A DNA stretch of 64,000 nt from Dirofilaria immitis (Eukaryota; Nematoda; Chromadorea; Rhabditida; Onchocercidae), in NCBI GenBank assembly GCA_024305405.1, contig JAKNDB010000053.1:496001-560000 (forward strand), read 5' to 3'. Position 1 is the stretch's first letter. Each line of letters starts with the position of its first letter. The notes under the pieces were generated by a model. That model was given only the letters and a program-made list of their open reading frames with translations. It searched no databases and had not been told where the DNA came from. Shown piece by piece: positions 11,572 through 24,547 of this stretch. Made by a program: the position numbers and the translations under genes.

Positions 11572-14500
11572 TCACTCTTCGGGAACTGTAGAAATGCCGG
11601 TATTTCGTTCATAGATTTCACGATCTGTTGGCCGAATAATACCCCATTTTACGGCTGCATCTAAAGCTCGGCGTGCTTCTTTTTGCGCTGGCTCACGATC
11701 CTTATTTTTTTATTTTTGTTATAGCAATCAGTACACGAAAGATCTCACTCTGTAAAACGAAAATTCTTTTTACCTGCATCAGTTTTTTTTACATTAAATG
11801 AAAATCATATGAATTAAAACTGAGAAGATATCTTGATGATTTCTCTACTCAATCTGTATGTTTTACTACAATATACTAATTAAATAGTTTTCGAAGGAAA
11901 AAATATGCCTGCGAAAATTATAAAGGAAGTCAAAAATTAAATTAATTCAAATGATTAAACAATAAAAATGATTTAATAAATAATTCAGAAATACCAAAAC
12001 ATGGAAACATACGGCAACAATTTCGCAGGCAACTTTCTCCGATGACTGCACCATATTGGCAATACCAATTAAACCTCGGCGTTGTATTTCGACATTTTCA
12101 GACATACAAATGTCGTTCAAAATCTCAGGCCAACTTTTCATTTCATCAATGATTCGTTTACATGCTTCCTCGCTTTCAGTTAAAATTGCAAAACCAGCCG
12201 ATGATGCAAGTGCTAGACGTTCATCCTCTTCTGTACTATATAGCACCCAAAGTTTCAGCCTATCAGTGCCGGGCTAGAATATTAAGCATTTATTCATTAA
12301 ACGATTTAAATTTTTCAATCTGGAAATTTACAGAAGATTTAAGCTTCCTAAAAAAACAGCTCACAGATACCATTCGAGGATGCGACTCGCTTACTAAGCG
12401 GATGATTACTGACAATTTTTCTATCAAATAAAAGATGACAATGCTCTGAAATATAGTAACGCAAAGAAGCTAAAATAAATCCTAACTTTGAACTTCATTT
12501 CAGTGAATAGCAGCTTGCTGGTAATATATGGATGATTTGCTTTAGCTATTAATATTCCAGAACGTCAAATCTGCTAAAGAAGTCGAATAATCATTAAATT
12601 AAGAGAAAAGGAACAAACCCGAATGACTTCTTTGAAGAAATCTTCACAAAACAATAAATTAAGGAATAATTCGGCAGCTGCTGCACGAAGTTGCGCATGA
12701 TCCGTCATAAACCAGTACTCTTCAGCCTTCGGTATGACTCGTTCCTTAATCATTCGACGGCGAACCGAATCACTCATACTTGCCTATGATTGATTAAATT
12801 GAATCTGTCAAATTTAAATATAATTTTCAAAGAAAATTTTTGTACTCAAAAATATGAATAATATTGCAAGAGAATTTTTAATTATTAGTCAATCTTCAAT
12901 GAAATTAAAAATAATTAAATAATTTATCAAATCTAGTGATTTGCGGCATAAACCATTTTCCTATGATAGTCCAATGGTATAATGAACACGGCTATACCAT
13001 TATTTAACTTATATGATTGATTCAATTTTCATTCAGAATTAAGCTACCAAATTAGTAAGAGTCAATAACGCATCATAGTTTGGTCGTCCCTCAATATCTG
13101 GATGTAATAGTTCGATCAACGGGCGAATCACTTCATAAGCTCGTTGTCCTGGGAACGCCATTGCCGGATCAACCTGAAAATGTAAACATTATTAGAATTT
13201 TTTCATTCTTATCTATTATGCAAGCAATAAAAATCAAAAATTTTAATCAAATACAAAAATAAAATGGCGACCTGTGATCCGAGCCTTGCTATAGCATGTG
13301 CTGCCTTGATTTTACCTTCCGGTGTTGCTTCTTTTGCCAAGTGTAAACAAAGCTGAAATTAAGAAAATTAGATAAAGAATTACAAAAAAATTAACACGAC
13401 AAATCTTTAATACGGATCATTAAGCCATATGATAATTTCAGATAATTCTTTAAGATGACTGATACTGCAAAAAATAAATAAATAAAAGAAGATAAAGAAA
13501 TAGACCAGAAACAACATTACAACATTTAACTAACTTTTTATTGTAGTGAAAATTCAAAAGAAAATAATTTAGATAAAATTACCTTAGCACCACCTTCACT
13601 AAGAATTTGTCCTCGTAGGTCTGGAAATTCTGTGAAGGCCAACATAGCACGAGCTAGCAATTCTAACGCATTCCTACTTTCTGTTTTTGATATTGCTATA
13701 CATGCTGTTGTAGCTCCATCAGCTACAAGTAAACGAACTCGACGCTCCACACAATCATCCGTATCCTTTGGATGTGTTTCGGAACATGATGTTTAGCAAA
13801 CTAAATTTCATTTATTTAATCATTTGTTAGCTATTTAATTCTTCATAACTGAATTATTTGATATGCAGATATATTTCAGTAAAAACTCTATTTGTTATCT
13901 TTTTGCACCACTAATTAATGCACTGATATTATGAACTTTATTACAGCTTGAGTTAAGTAACAAATTAAATCCAAAAATCATAATGATAATATAACAAATA
14001 ATTTATCAAGAAATTAATTCCAAATATATATCATTCACCAAAAGTTCGTTATTATTTCAGGAAAACCGGATAAAAATTTAATTCGATATAACTGCCTCAC
14101 TTGTGCAAGCTTAACAAGCTCTTCATTGATTTTTGGCTTTTCGTACGAATTTGTCAAATTCACATAAATACTGGCCAAAGTATAAACACAAAGAGAACCT
14201 GCGTCCTAAAATAAACGAAAAAAAGAATGCAAATGATGGGAATAAAAGATGCAAAATTTGCAAAATGTTTAAATACCATTAAAAATTCCTACTAAATCTA
14301 AGTGGAAAAATTCGTTTTCGTCACATTTTTAGCTGACTTTACAATATAAAAACCATACTTTTGCAAGACAAAGTAATGCTTGAAGGAGCAAAGAATCCTC
14401 AGCAATCCATTCTTTTACATCAGCATCCAGTGTCAAATATGACAATCCTTCACATGCAAATCTGAATATTTCAAATTTTCATCGGTTAAATTATTAGAAA

Positions 14501-17500
14501 AGATTTTTATCAACATTATTATTGGAAACGAATTGTTTTATCATGTTAGTAAAAGAACTTTAACAGAAAACCAAAATTTTCAAAAATTATTGACAGAGTT
14601 TATATTATTTGGTAACATATTTGATTTTCTCTTTACCTCCGTACTTCTTTCGAATAACGATTCACATTCAACAGGAATTTCTTGCATGTTTGCGCAAGTT
14701 TCAATGAGCTACCTTCTTGCATTGTTTGTTTAGCTGCATCGTCACCACCAGCTGAAGCGCATTTGCATAAACCCACTAGCGCTTTCACTTTTACCATATC
14801 ATCCTTCGAATCATATAGCTTACGAAGAACTGGGATACCAAACTAAAAACTAATATCTAAATAATTATTATTCATTCTCAATATAATTTTCCCTTCTCTC
14901 ATTTTAAAAGCATGCCGTATTTAAAATGTGATTATAATATCCATTACTAAAAAAAATGCTTTAGCTTATAAATTTGTTTTTGAGTAGCAAATACTATCAA
15001 AATATTAGCAAATAATGCACCTGCAAACATACTTCTATATTCGATATTCTTAATCTTCGATCTGAAAGACATGAACAAACCTTCAAAATAGTTGTTGCTC
15101 GTTCATGTTTGCTGACAGTATGAACAATTAACTCAGCAGCTATACTTTGCTGCAAACTATTATCGCTACTGGCCATTTCAAGCATCAATGCTGTGATTCG
15201 ATCATTTGTTACTAAATTTATACCAACATCGACAGGACCCTGAAATGGTATTAATTTTATCTTATTCCTACCAGGATGCATAGTTCGTCCTTTCAAGTTG
15301 AAATAAACTTATCTAAATAATTGATAAAATGATAGCATTGGCAAAACGCAAAAGTACTTAATGAAGTATAAAAAATAAATACATGGAGAGTTACATATTA
15401 AAATAATTATGTTCCTTAAAAAGAGCAAAATTACCTGCAATAAAGTGATTAACATGCATGCTAATTTGACTTTTACTTCTTGTTTACCGATATCATTAAG
15501 TAAATTGCTGAAAAAAAGTAATCAAATAAGATTCTCCCAATTCATAGCAATAAATAGCAAAACGTCAACTACTAAAGACTTCAATTAAGAAACATTATAC
15601 AACAAATAAATTCTATTGATTTAGCTATATACCATTTTCACAAAACCACGCTTTTTATATTTTATACTATTTACAACAGTCAGAAAAAATAACAAAAATA
15701 ATTCTGTTCTGAATAGAATAATCGATTTACTTACTTGAAAAAGCATCTACTTTTTCTTTGAAAATTTGCCGTCGCGTATCGAAAACCATATCATCATATA
15801 GTCTTGTCAAACAAACTGCCAAGTGTTGTCGAGTTTCAGCAGTAACTGGATATTCACACTGTTCAGGTGTTTGAGTTGAAACATGCAGCAATTTGAGAAG
15901 ACCTGCAAATAAAATAACTTAAGATACGAAGAATAACTTTATGTATAGAAAAAAACAGACTACTTCACATCAATATAATTCCTCATTCGATGTCAGCTGT
16001 CAAATCATTTCGCCAAATGTTACCTTCAATAGCTTACTTATAATTAGTATAACAGTTTAGAAATTAACCTCTATCTTCGACAAATCTCCAGCTCCAACCA
16101 CGCGGTAATCCACCATCCATATGCATCAAATTTTTCAATAAAAGATCAATGGTAGAATCACGTAGCGGTGCTGCCAAATCTACATCAGTTAACATTTCTT
16201 CCAGTTCCAAAATTAGTTGTATAATATATAGTTTGTTGGCTGAAAAAGTTTGATTTAAAAGAATATCAAAAAGAAAACAAGAAAATTGACATACAATTAT
16301 AAATTTGAGATAAATAACTATCTTCAACAGTAGATCCATTAATAAATCAAATTTACCTTCACAAATTTCAGGATCCGGCTTCATTTCTTTTTCCCGATTC
16401 ATTTTAGCTAATGCATTGAATATACGTTGAATAATAACGTCGCATGCATCGATATATTCAGGATATGCACATTTTTCCATAAGCCGACATATTCGACGCA
16501 TTCCCAAATTTTCCACAAGATACATTGCCTTAAAAATTAGAAATTTTAAAAGGAAACTAAATTGCTTATCCATTATAAAGTTACGGATATTTCAGCTAAG
16601 ATATGTTTTAGACAAAATAGCTTAATGTAAGTCTCTTTCTGGAAATAGTTCATATCCACCTATTACTCTCATATTTAATTTCACATTAAAAAAAAATAAG
16701 CTGTATTAAATTACTAGACATCTCTGATTCTATCAAAAATTTTGTTCACATCCAAAAATTAGAGAAACAGATTTTTAGGAAATGAAGAGCATGTAGAAAA
16801 GAATACTCGACTGCTATTTTTCATCAATTCACCAAGAACTCGAACTGCCGCTACTACAATGGCTTCATTTGCAGAATCACCATCAATTATTTTCAACAGT
16901 ATTTCTATAATTTTACCATTATTCCAAATACGTGATGCGCCTGTTTCAGATTCTCGTGACAATACCAACAAATTATTCATTGCCTGCAAGATAATTAATA
17001 CTTAAAAACGATTTTATTAATTTCAGTGTTTCATAAGAATATTCGAAATTCTGAATTACAAATTATATCATTTTAAGGATGAAGATTAAATGCTTATATA
17101 CAGTCTTCGAAGTTACACTCTCATTTACTGGTAAATTATTCATAAATTATTAATAATATTAAAAACAAATAAGTTAACATACAGTGGCTCTCTGTTCTAA
17201 ATCACCATCGCCAAATGCAATTTTATTCATATCATTTACGCGATTTTCCATACTCATTGCAGCTTTTTTCTTCTCTTCAGTCAATTTTAGTATACGTTGC
17301 AACATTTCGACAATACCACTTAAAATAAATAAACAATTTGTGATCAAACTTTTCACAAATTAATGAAAAATTTAATATTTTGAAAAAAACTGCATAGCTT
17401 AAATATATTTCATTCGTCTTATCAGTATCATTCTATCTATTATTATGGATAAAAAAACAAAAACAGAACAAACTTCTCAATATCCGATAATGTGCTTAGC

Positions 17501-18279
17501 TTTCTTATGGTCTAGAATCTTCCAGATGCATTTCTTAACATCATACATGAACTATACAACTAAATATATTATCATTTTTTTGTCAAAGCATATTGCATCG
17601 CTTCTACTTTTTGATAAATTTATTTATGGATTTCTTAGACTAATGAAATTATACAAATACAATGTATATATAAGTATTACTGATTAATTTACTTCATTTT
17701 AGTATTATAAAATAAATGAAATAATTGCCTATTTTAGGTTCCAATCTTAATGCACTTCGAGCATCCATAATAGCACCACTATAATTTTCCATCTTTTCAC
17801 GTGCCAATGCTCGTCTGTAAAATGCTTTAGCATCAGCACCATCAAATTCCAATGCTACAAAAAAAGAAAGAAAAGAAATTATAATATTAATTTGATAAAA
17901 CAATAAAGAAAAATATTTTCATTTTTCAAAAAATAATTATCAAAATTGCAATATAATTATTATTTCCGTCATGCAATAAATATAATTATATAAAATAGAT
18001 ATCTTCCTTAAAATATTTTAAAAGAATTATAATATTAAATAATCGATATTTAGTATATTAACATACCTTGAGTAGCATCCATTTCACAACCTTCAAAATC
18101 ATCCATACGTAAACGTACCATTGCTCGATTTCGATAGATTGTTGATTTTAAAATTTTTCCGGATTTAATTCTAATGCTTCCGTATAACAATCGATAGCTT
18201 CTTTTAATTGACCATTTTTAAATGCATTATTACCATCTTCTTTTAAATCTTCAGCACTTCGAATATTGCTGTTATTCAT
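11572..18279 (-). CDS. unc-45: UNC-45 myosin chaperone (TPR + UCS), 18 exons
   Basis: Exons (5' to 3'): 18279-18067, 17854-17729, 17318-17183, 16983-16807, 16528-16357, 16239-16069, 15902-15735, 15507-15435, 15239-15081, 14842-14637, 14461-14359, 14205-14101, 13800-13583, 13352-13272, 13173-13048, 12783-12619, 12273-12013, 11749-11572. Sum with frame gaps closed is about 947 residues, close to the C. elegans protein. Exons 1-3 give three TPR motifs (AEDLKEDGNNAF, YRNRAMVRL, AFYRRALAREKM), which in the family bind Hsp90/Hsp70. The central part has LMHMDGGLPRGWSW. The UCS domain (YWFMTDHAQLRAAAAELF, GFAILTESEEACKRI, RRGLIGIANM) folds myosin heads. Muscle cytoplasm. Five frame breaks, each a missing base or two: 18154-18158, 17732-17735, 15738-15742, about 13780, and 11705-11717. 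No other stops interrupt it, so assembly error is likelier than decay. The ATG at 18279 is preferred to one at 18351 because TPR homology starts just after it. Confidence 0.96.
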
Positions 18280-18302
18280 ATCTTTCTTTTTTCTTGTTTT
18301 TC

Positions 18303-18435
18303 TTTTTGAAACTTCCCGAATCCTAAAAATTTCAGAATTTACATCATTCATAATTCGTGGAAAATATTTTTCGAAACTTTCCGAATCCTAAAAATTTCAG
18401 GATTCTCAACACTCATAATTAGAAGGAAATATTTT
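18303..18435 (-). promoter_or_regulatory. Tandem-duplicated unc-45 leader with two candidate (trans-)splice acceptors
   Basis: A ~66-bp unit occurs twice (18303-18370 and 18367-18435). On the minus strand each copy has GAAATTTTTAG followed by GATTCGG. The AG nearest the gene (complement of 18323-18324) would leave a leader of about 43 bases before the ATG at 18279, a typical length for a spliced-leader acceptor; the second AG is at 18388-18389. That it is trans-spliced is inference. Confidence 0.45.
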
Positions 18436-19107
18436 AAAATAATAGAAATTATTATTTCGTTTATCAATCGATTTTCATTAAAATCAATATTACATTGATA
18501 TCAACGAATATAAAATTCTTATTATGCGGCCAAATCCGTTAAAAAGTACACGAAATTATTTCTCGAAAAAGGGTAATAAAAGCAGTGGTATAAGAATGAT
18601 ACTTAGGAAAAAAAAAATTATATTTAATTATAACAATTCAATCCAATTATTATATAGATAATGAAAATAGTCAGAGAAGTTATAAAATTTACATCTATTG
18701 GAAGATAGTATGATTTATGATAGAGATCTCGAATATCTCGAATCTTTCAACTTTTTCGTATGCTTATCTGATGTATCTTACGAACGAAAAGTTCACTTTA
18801 AGAGAATACATAGATATCACATTTTATCGATTGCTATGTATATGAACAAAGATAACTAATTTTTCTATTCTATACAGTTGATAATTTATATATATATATA
18901 ATTGAGCCTAGCAATAATCTCTAAACTTGGCTTCTATAAAAATGCCTTAATATTATCAGGAATATATCATTGGATATCCGAGAGATACCGATAAAGTTAT
19001 AGTATTTAGTTTAGCTATAATATAAACAAAATAATGGAAAAAGTTGAAGAATGTGTAATAATATTTGTTATTGTGTTAGAGTAAATATACCGCAATGATG
19101 CTGTATT

Positions 19108-19178
19108 TCTTCCTCTCTCTCTCTCTATCTCTCTCTATTCCTCCCCTCACTCTCTCTCTATGTATATATATATATATC
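19108..19178. repeat. (CT)n plus (TA)n microsatellite
   Basis: CT dinucleotides with TATC and TATT interruptions, followed directly by a run of TA dinucleotides; 0.8-0.9 kb upstream of the unc-45 ATG. Confidence 0.9.
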
Positions 19179-20670
19179 TCGAGACTTGATGATACTATTA
19201 AACCGAAAAAAATGTTGGAAAACTAACATTATATTACAACACGCATTTCACGTATTTCACGTATCTATAGTCATTTATTAAATATTGGAGGATAAAAATT
19301 ACACTTTAACACAAACGTTAGAAAAAATTTTTAATAATTTCACTAAAATTGAATTAAATATTCTAAATGCTTTGTCTTTTTATTAAAAGTAAATGAAACG
19401 GAAATTTAACGTGATACACGTCAAAGCTAAACGAGAAATCAATATATAAACTTAAAGAATGTTCCCGAAATTGTGAATAAACGATATTCACGTGAACGTT
19501 TTCACGTAAAATTACCTTCTATATTAAGCATTTTTTCATATATCTCCGTTTTTAAAATTGATAAGCCGGTGATTATTTCAAACTTTATATTTTAATTAAT
19601 TTAAATATATACATATATATATGCATATTGTATGACTGATAATATTCTGTTATCTCAAAAACTTTTTAAATATCATCATCGAATCATGATATACTTTCCT
19701 AATTGATATCAACGCTTACTTCCACTTGGAACACTTAAGAAGATGGAAGTATCCAAGCTTTGATCAAAATTAAATTTTAACTCTCAACTCTCGACATCTT
19801 GCTCGCAAGATAAAAATATTCGCTTTCCAATAGCTCTTCCATTATTAAATCAACTTTTAACTACTCAATTCTTGACCGTAGCTCTTCTATCAAATTAAGT
19901 TTTAGCTACTTAATTCTCGAGATTTCATGTATTTTATTATCAGTATTTGTAATATGCTAAGGTGTAAAATACTAAAAAGCTCAGATAAGTATGGTATGTT
20001 ATACATATAACAGTGTCAAGCAGAGAGAAAAATGATATTTATTTTGTTCATTTTTTTCTTTTATTATCAAGATATGATAAGAATTTAACAATCATTTAAT
20101 CAGTCATTTAATCAATATATATATATATATGAATATATGATCAAATGGAAGAAAAATTTTTAAAAAAAAATTCAAAATAAAACAATACAAAATTTAAAAA
20201 ATTATGGACAAAAAAAAATAGACGCTAAAAATGTGTATGCATGTATATATGTATGTTTACAATAATAAACAAAAGTTTAAATTAATTAATTAACGAATTA
20301 ATTAATTCTCATACAATTTAGCTAAGCAATAATTTTATGATTCAATTTTATGTGAGAGCAAGGAAGTATATTTGATCGAGATAAATTTGTTGTAAAATTT
20401 AATGATCGATTATTTCTTACTTTTTTGTCGCATATTAAATCAAAATTTTAGTACCCGTAAAAAAATAGGGCGAATTTTTTTTTCTATAGGAATGAAAAAT
20501 TTCGTTAGCATTTGATCTGAAATCGCTGAGATCTTTTTTTCCCCTCAATATTATTCGAAAAATATGTATAAAAATTGACTAAAATATAATTTTAAAAATA
20601 AGTTAATTCATATTGCTCAAAATAATGAAAGAAATTTCAATTAAAATAAACGAAAAAAAACATTTTATAA

Positions 20671-20740
20671 ACATTAATAATAATCATAATAATCACAATC
20701 ATAATAATAATAATAATAATAGTAACAATAATAATGATAT
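20671..20740. repeat. (AAT)n-type microsatellite
   Basis: Imperfect run of AAT with CAT and AGT variants, in intergenic DNA between sdn-1 and unc-45. Confidence 0.85.
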
Positions 20741-21763
20741 AAAAGCAAACTTCATTGATCTGAATAGATAGTAAGGTGAGACAAAAGTAAATCTTATCCA
20801 TTGCAACAAATGTTAATCAAATTATCAAATTTTAATCGAATTATTATAAATTATATTTGTTTTAACAATTGTTCAACGCTTTCAGATATTATTAAAAATA
20901 GCAAAAATTTCATATGAAATTTAAACCAATCTTTATATCATATCTGATTTCATTTGATTCAATTTCCATAATATATTGTAATTTTAATTATCAAATTGAT
21001 AGTGAATATTCGTAAAATTTGAAATGAAAATGATATATCGAGAAAAAAAAAGCATGGAATAATCCCTTATAATTTGATCAATCATTTTATTGCTTACGAT
21101 TTTCATATCTTCTTCATCTCTTCATATCTAAGTAAGATGTAAACATAATAAAATATAATTTACGGTGAACATTACTTCATGTTTTTCCATAGATGATACA
21201 AGTACACTGCATATCATATATTATCATTGTATTAGCAATCATAAAGATGCTTATCAAATGTTAGAGATAAGCTATTATAAATGTTTGTTGATATAAGTTG
21301 TTTAAATTTTCAATCTGAAATATCAAGATTTCCGCTAAGATTCAAACAATACCACTTTATTTATATAATTTCAAATCTGTTACTCATTTATCAAAATGAA
21401 TAGTAAGGAGTAAATAAATGTATTGGTATATCTGATATGATTGTATTTAAAACTTAACAATTTATCATCATTATTTATCATCTGAATTTCATATCTCCAG
21501 TATTTTATCGAAAATATCATATTTTCCTCTTCCTCTTCCTTCGTCTTCTGTATGCAACAATTATTTAGAATTAATAGTATTATTTGTATTTATGTATTAT
21601 TTAAAAGATTCTTCTCATACACATATGTATGCATATATAAAATCAAAAAAATCATTTTTGGAATTATATCAAAAAGGAAAGAAAAGATAAATCAAAACAA
21701 ACAATCTTACTATTATGATAACAAAACAAATTTCATATATTTACAAATGATTCGACTAACGAC

Positions 21764-21878
21764 AAATAATGATGATGGTAATGATGATGATGATGATGAT
21801 GATAATTATGATGGTTTGATGATGATGTTGGTAATGATGATTAACAATAATGATAATATATGATGATGATGATGATAA
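21764..21878. repeat. (GAT)n microsatellite
   Basis: Imperfect GAT trinucleotide run (blocks of up to 7 units) with GGT, TTG and AAT variants. The open frame across it (poly-Asp) has no supporting context. Confidence 0.9.
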
Positions 21879-22120
21879 GATTTTAATGATGGATATTATA
21901 TCATGAGCATTCTAGTCATGCTTCTTACAAGTATATATTTCGATTGATTAAAAGAGATGAAATCAATATTTTTAAAAAGAAATTTTTTTTTGAAAAAATT
22001 CATATATCACAAATATATTTATGCTCATCATATTTATAGGATTTAAAAAAAAGAACTTATTTCAAATCGTTCTAGTACTTTGACAAGTTTACTAATGACA
22101 TATTTATAGGTAGATGAGTA

Positions 22121-22204
22121 TAGGCTTGGCCAAAACTTAATCCCATATTTTGTTGAATTCAAGTAGGCTTGGCCAAAATTTAGTCCCATATTCTGTTGAA
22201 TTTA
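22121..22204. repeat. Two tandem copies of a 43-bp unit
   Basis: Starts TAGGCTTGGCCAAAA in both copies (22121-22163, 22164-22204) with a few substitutions. The core GGCTTGGCCAAA resembles, in reverse, the GCCAAGTTCAAA part of the 41-bp array at 32170-32327. Confidence 0.9.
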
Positions 22205-22428
22205 TGAGATATTCAAGTAACTAAATTCACAATATTTTGAACCGTCCTACTATTGTATCATACACATACATACACATATTTGCGCCATTATGATTATTTT
22301 ATCTAATCATTCGATCATCGATCTTTTAAAAGTTAAAGTTCACCGGCATAAACAGCAAATCTTATTATTTTAAGCTCACAAGATTTAAGCCTATCAATAA
22401 ATCATGTAAATCGCTCCTCAAAAAACTT

Positions 22429-22560
22429 AAATCACATAAATCATTGTTCGGAGAAATTCAAAGAAAAAAATACATAAACCATCTGTCAAAGAAATCTAAA
22501 ACATATATAAACCATTTGTCAAAGAAATTCAAATCACATAAACCATCTATCAAAGAAATT
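22429..22560. repeat. Degenerate ~40-bp tandem array
   Basis: Three to four units of the type AAACCATCTGTCAAAGAAAT separated by variable A-rich spacers. Confidence 0.75.
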
Positions 22561-22611
22561 TAACAATAACAAAAAAAGAAAAGAGAATAATGTAATGTGC
22601 ATATTGGGATT

Positions 22612-22665
22612 GGTAGTAGTGATAGTAATAGTAGTAGTAGTAATAGTAGTAGTAGCAGTGAATGA
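22612..22665. repeat. (AGT)n microsatellite
   Basis: Imperfect AGT trinucleotide run with AAT and CAG variants, about 0.7 kb beyond the 3' end of sdn-1. Confidence 0.85.
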
Positions 22666-23166
22666 TATCATTTTAAATGATAAACGAGAATTGTATGAGG
22701 TACACGTTGGTTATGACTGATTTGAAATTTTAATTAAAATTAAAATTAAAGAAAAGAAGAAATAAATAAACAAACAAAATTTTAACAAATATAATATATG
22801 TTTATTAGACTTTTCATTTTTAGCCTATTTTCTCGAATTTATCAAATTTAATTTTTTATAAAAAAATTTTTGGAAAATTTTTCAAAACTTTTTTTTCTTT
22901 GAATAAATAAATGAATGCTTAATTTAATGAAATGGAAAATAGGAAATTGCAATTAAAACGATAAATGAAAGCACCAAATTTAATCAAAACCGGTAAATTT
23001 TGAAGGAAAAAAAACATATATATTTAATCGATTGCTTCATTTTATTAATATTTTTAATATTACAAAAAAATTTAAAAAATAAAAAATTTTTTTACAAATT
23101 AAATTAAATATATTATAAAAGTATAATAAATGCTTTATACATTGTTAAAATGTTTTCCTCAAAAAT

Positions 23167-23172
23167 TTTATT
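23167..23172 (-). promoter_or_regulatory. Candidate polyadenylation signal of sdn-1
   Basis: TTTATT on the plus strand (AATAAA on the minus), about 220 bases after the restored TAG stop of syndecan. Weak evidence in AT-rich DNA. Confidence 0.35.
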
Positions 23173-23389
23173 TTTTTTTTTTGATAAAGCAAAATTTAAT
23201 ACAATGCTAGTTTCATTTGCATATTAAATTTGAAGCAATCATCATTTTTTTATCTTTTAAAATGTAAAAAAAAAAATGCGAAACTTATAAATGTATAGTA
23301 TCAAATTGATAATAAAAGAAAGAGTAGTTCAAACTGTTATCAGAAATGGATTGATAATAGAAATGCAAAATAAAAAGTTTAACTTTTAA

Positions 23390-24511
23390 CTATGCATAAA
23401 ATTCTTTTGTTGGCGCTTTTGATATGCATATGAATAATGTGGCGGTTGTTTTGGTTCATCCAAAGCATAACTACCTTCATCCTTCTTTCGCATTCGATAA
23501 ACAACAAACATTATCAGTAAAATTGATACCAAAATACCAATCACAATACCACCAATTAAGGCTAAAAAAAAATAAATTTCAATCATTTAAATTATAGCAA
23601 AAATTAAAGTAAAAAAGTTTAATATAATTTTAAATTATATTACTAAAATAATTATAACGAGAAAAAGAGAAGATTATATTGATAATTTGAAATTAATCAT
23701 AATCATTTTTTAAATATCATCTTAAATTTACAATTCACATATTGAGTATTTAATTTCGTATTAATAACTTTATAATTAGGAATAACTTTGATGATCCTTT
23801 AAGGATATTTAAAAAAAAAAAACAAGAAAAAATCAATTTATTTGTTAATTTCAATCAGGAATTTATCGATTGTCATTATCATTTTTATTTTATCATGAAT
23901 AAACATATTTTAGATACGTTTATTTGAAGTTTCCAAATTATCAGAGCATTTATCATTATCATTTTCTTTTCTATCATGAATAGTATGTTTTAGATATATT
24001 GCTTGTTCATTTGAAGTTTTCAAATTATCATAGAATTTATTAGTTATCATTATCACTTTCTCTTCTATCATTGATTAACCTATTTGAGATATATCATTCG
24101 TTTATTTGATATTTTTATTATTTATCATTTAAAAAAAAAAGATATGATCATTTTTTGAATAAAATTTTTCCCCTTTCACTTGCTATTTCAAATGTGTTAA
24201 TAAGGATTTTCATATTTCCTTCAATAATTTATCGTAAATTGGACAAAAATCAGAAGAGGCCACAAATGGCTAAATTTAGAGCCTTTTTCATCATACTCAT
24301 AATTCGATGACCCCTACGGACCATTCCATCATTAGCCTTCCCTTTTCTCCTTCATCTTTCTCCTTTCAAAACTAACCATTCATTTTCTATTAACATTATC
24401 ATCATTATCGTCAGCAACAACAACAACGACAACAACAATAACAACAACAACAACAACAATAACCACAACAATAACAACTATAACAATAATAATATTTTGT
24501 CAGCTATAGAA

Positions 24512-24547
<36 letters not shown>

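Larger units (their letters stand above)
18280..23389. other. Intergenic region between sdn-1 (3' end) and unc-45 (5' end)
   Basis: About 5.1 kb. It holds the unc-45 upstream region, the sdn-1 3' UTR, a CT/TA microsatellite (19108-19178), an (AAT)n-like run (20671-20740), a (GAT)n run (21764-21878), a 43-bp direct repeat (22121-22204), a degenerate ~40-bp array (22429-22560) and an (AGT)n run (22612-22665). No exon could be supported. The spacing is too long for a nematode operon. Confidence 0.75.

Noticed and set aside
12056..12431. Plus-strand frames of 73-89 codons
   Set aside because: Antisense of unc-45 exon 17.
11572..18279. unc-45 as a pseudogene
   Set aside because: All breaks are missing bases, mostly in homopolymers; splice sites and conserved residues are otherwise intact, and the same defect type occurs in the two neighbouring genes.
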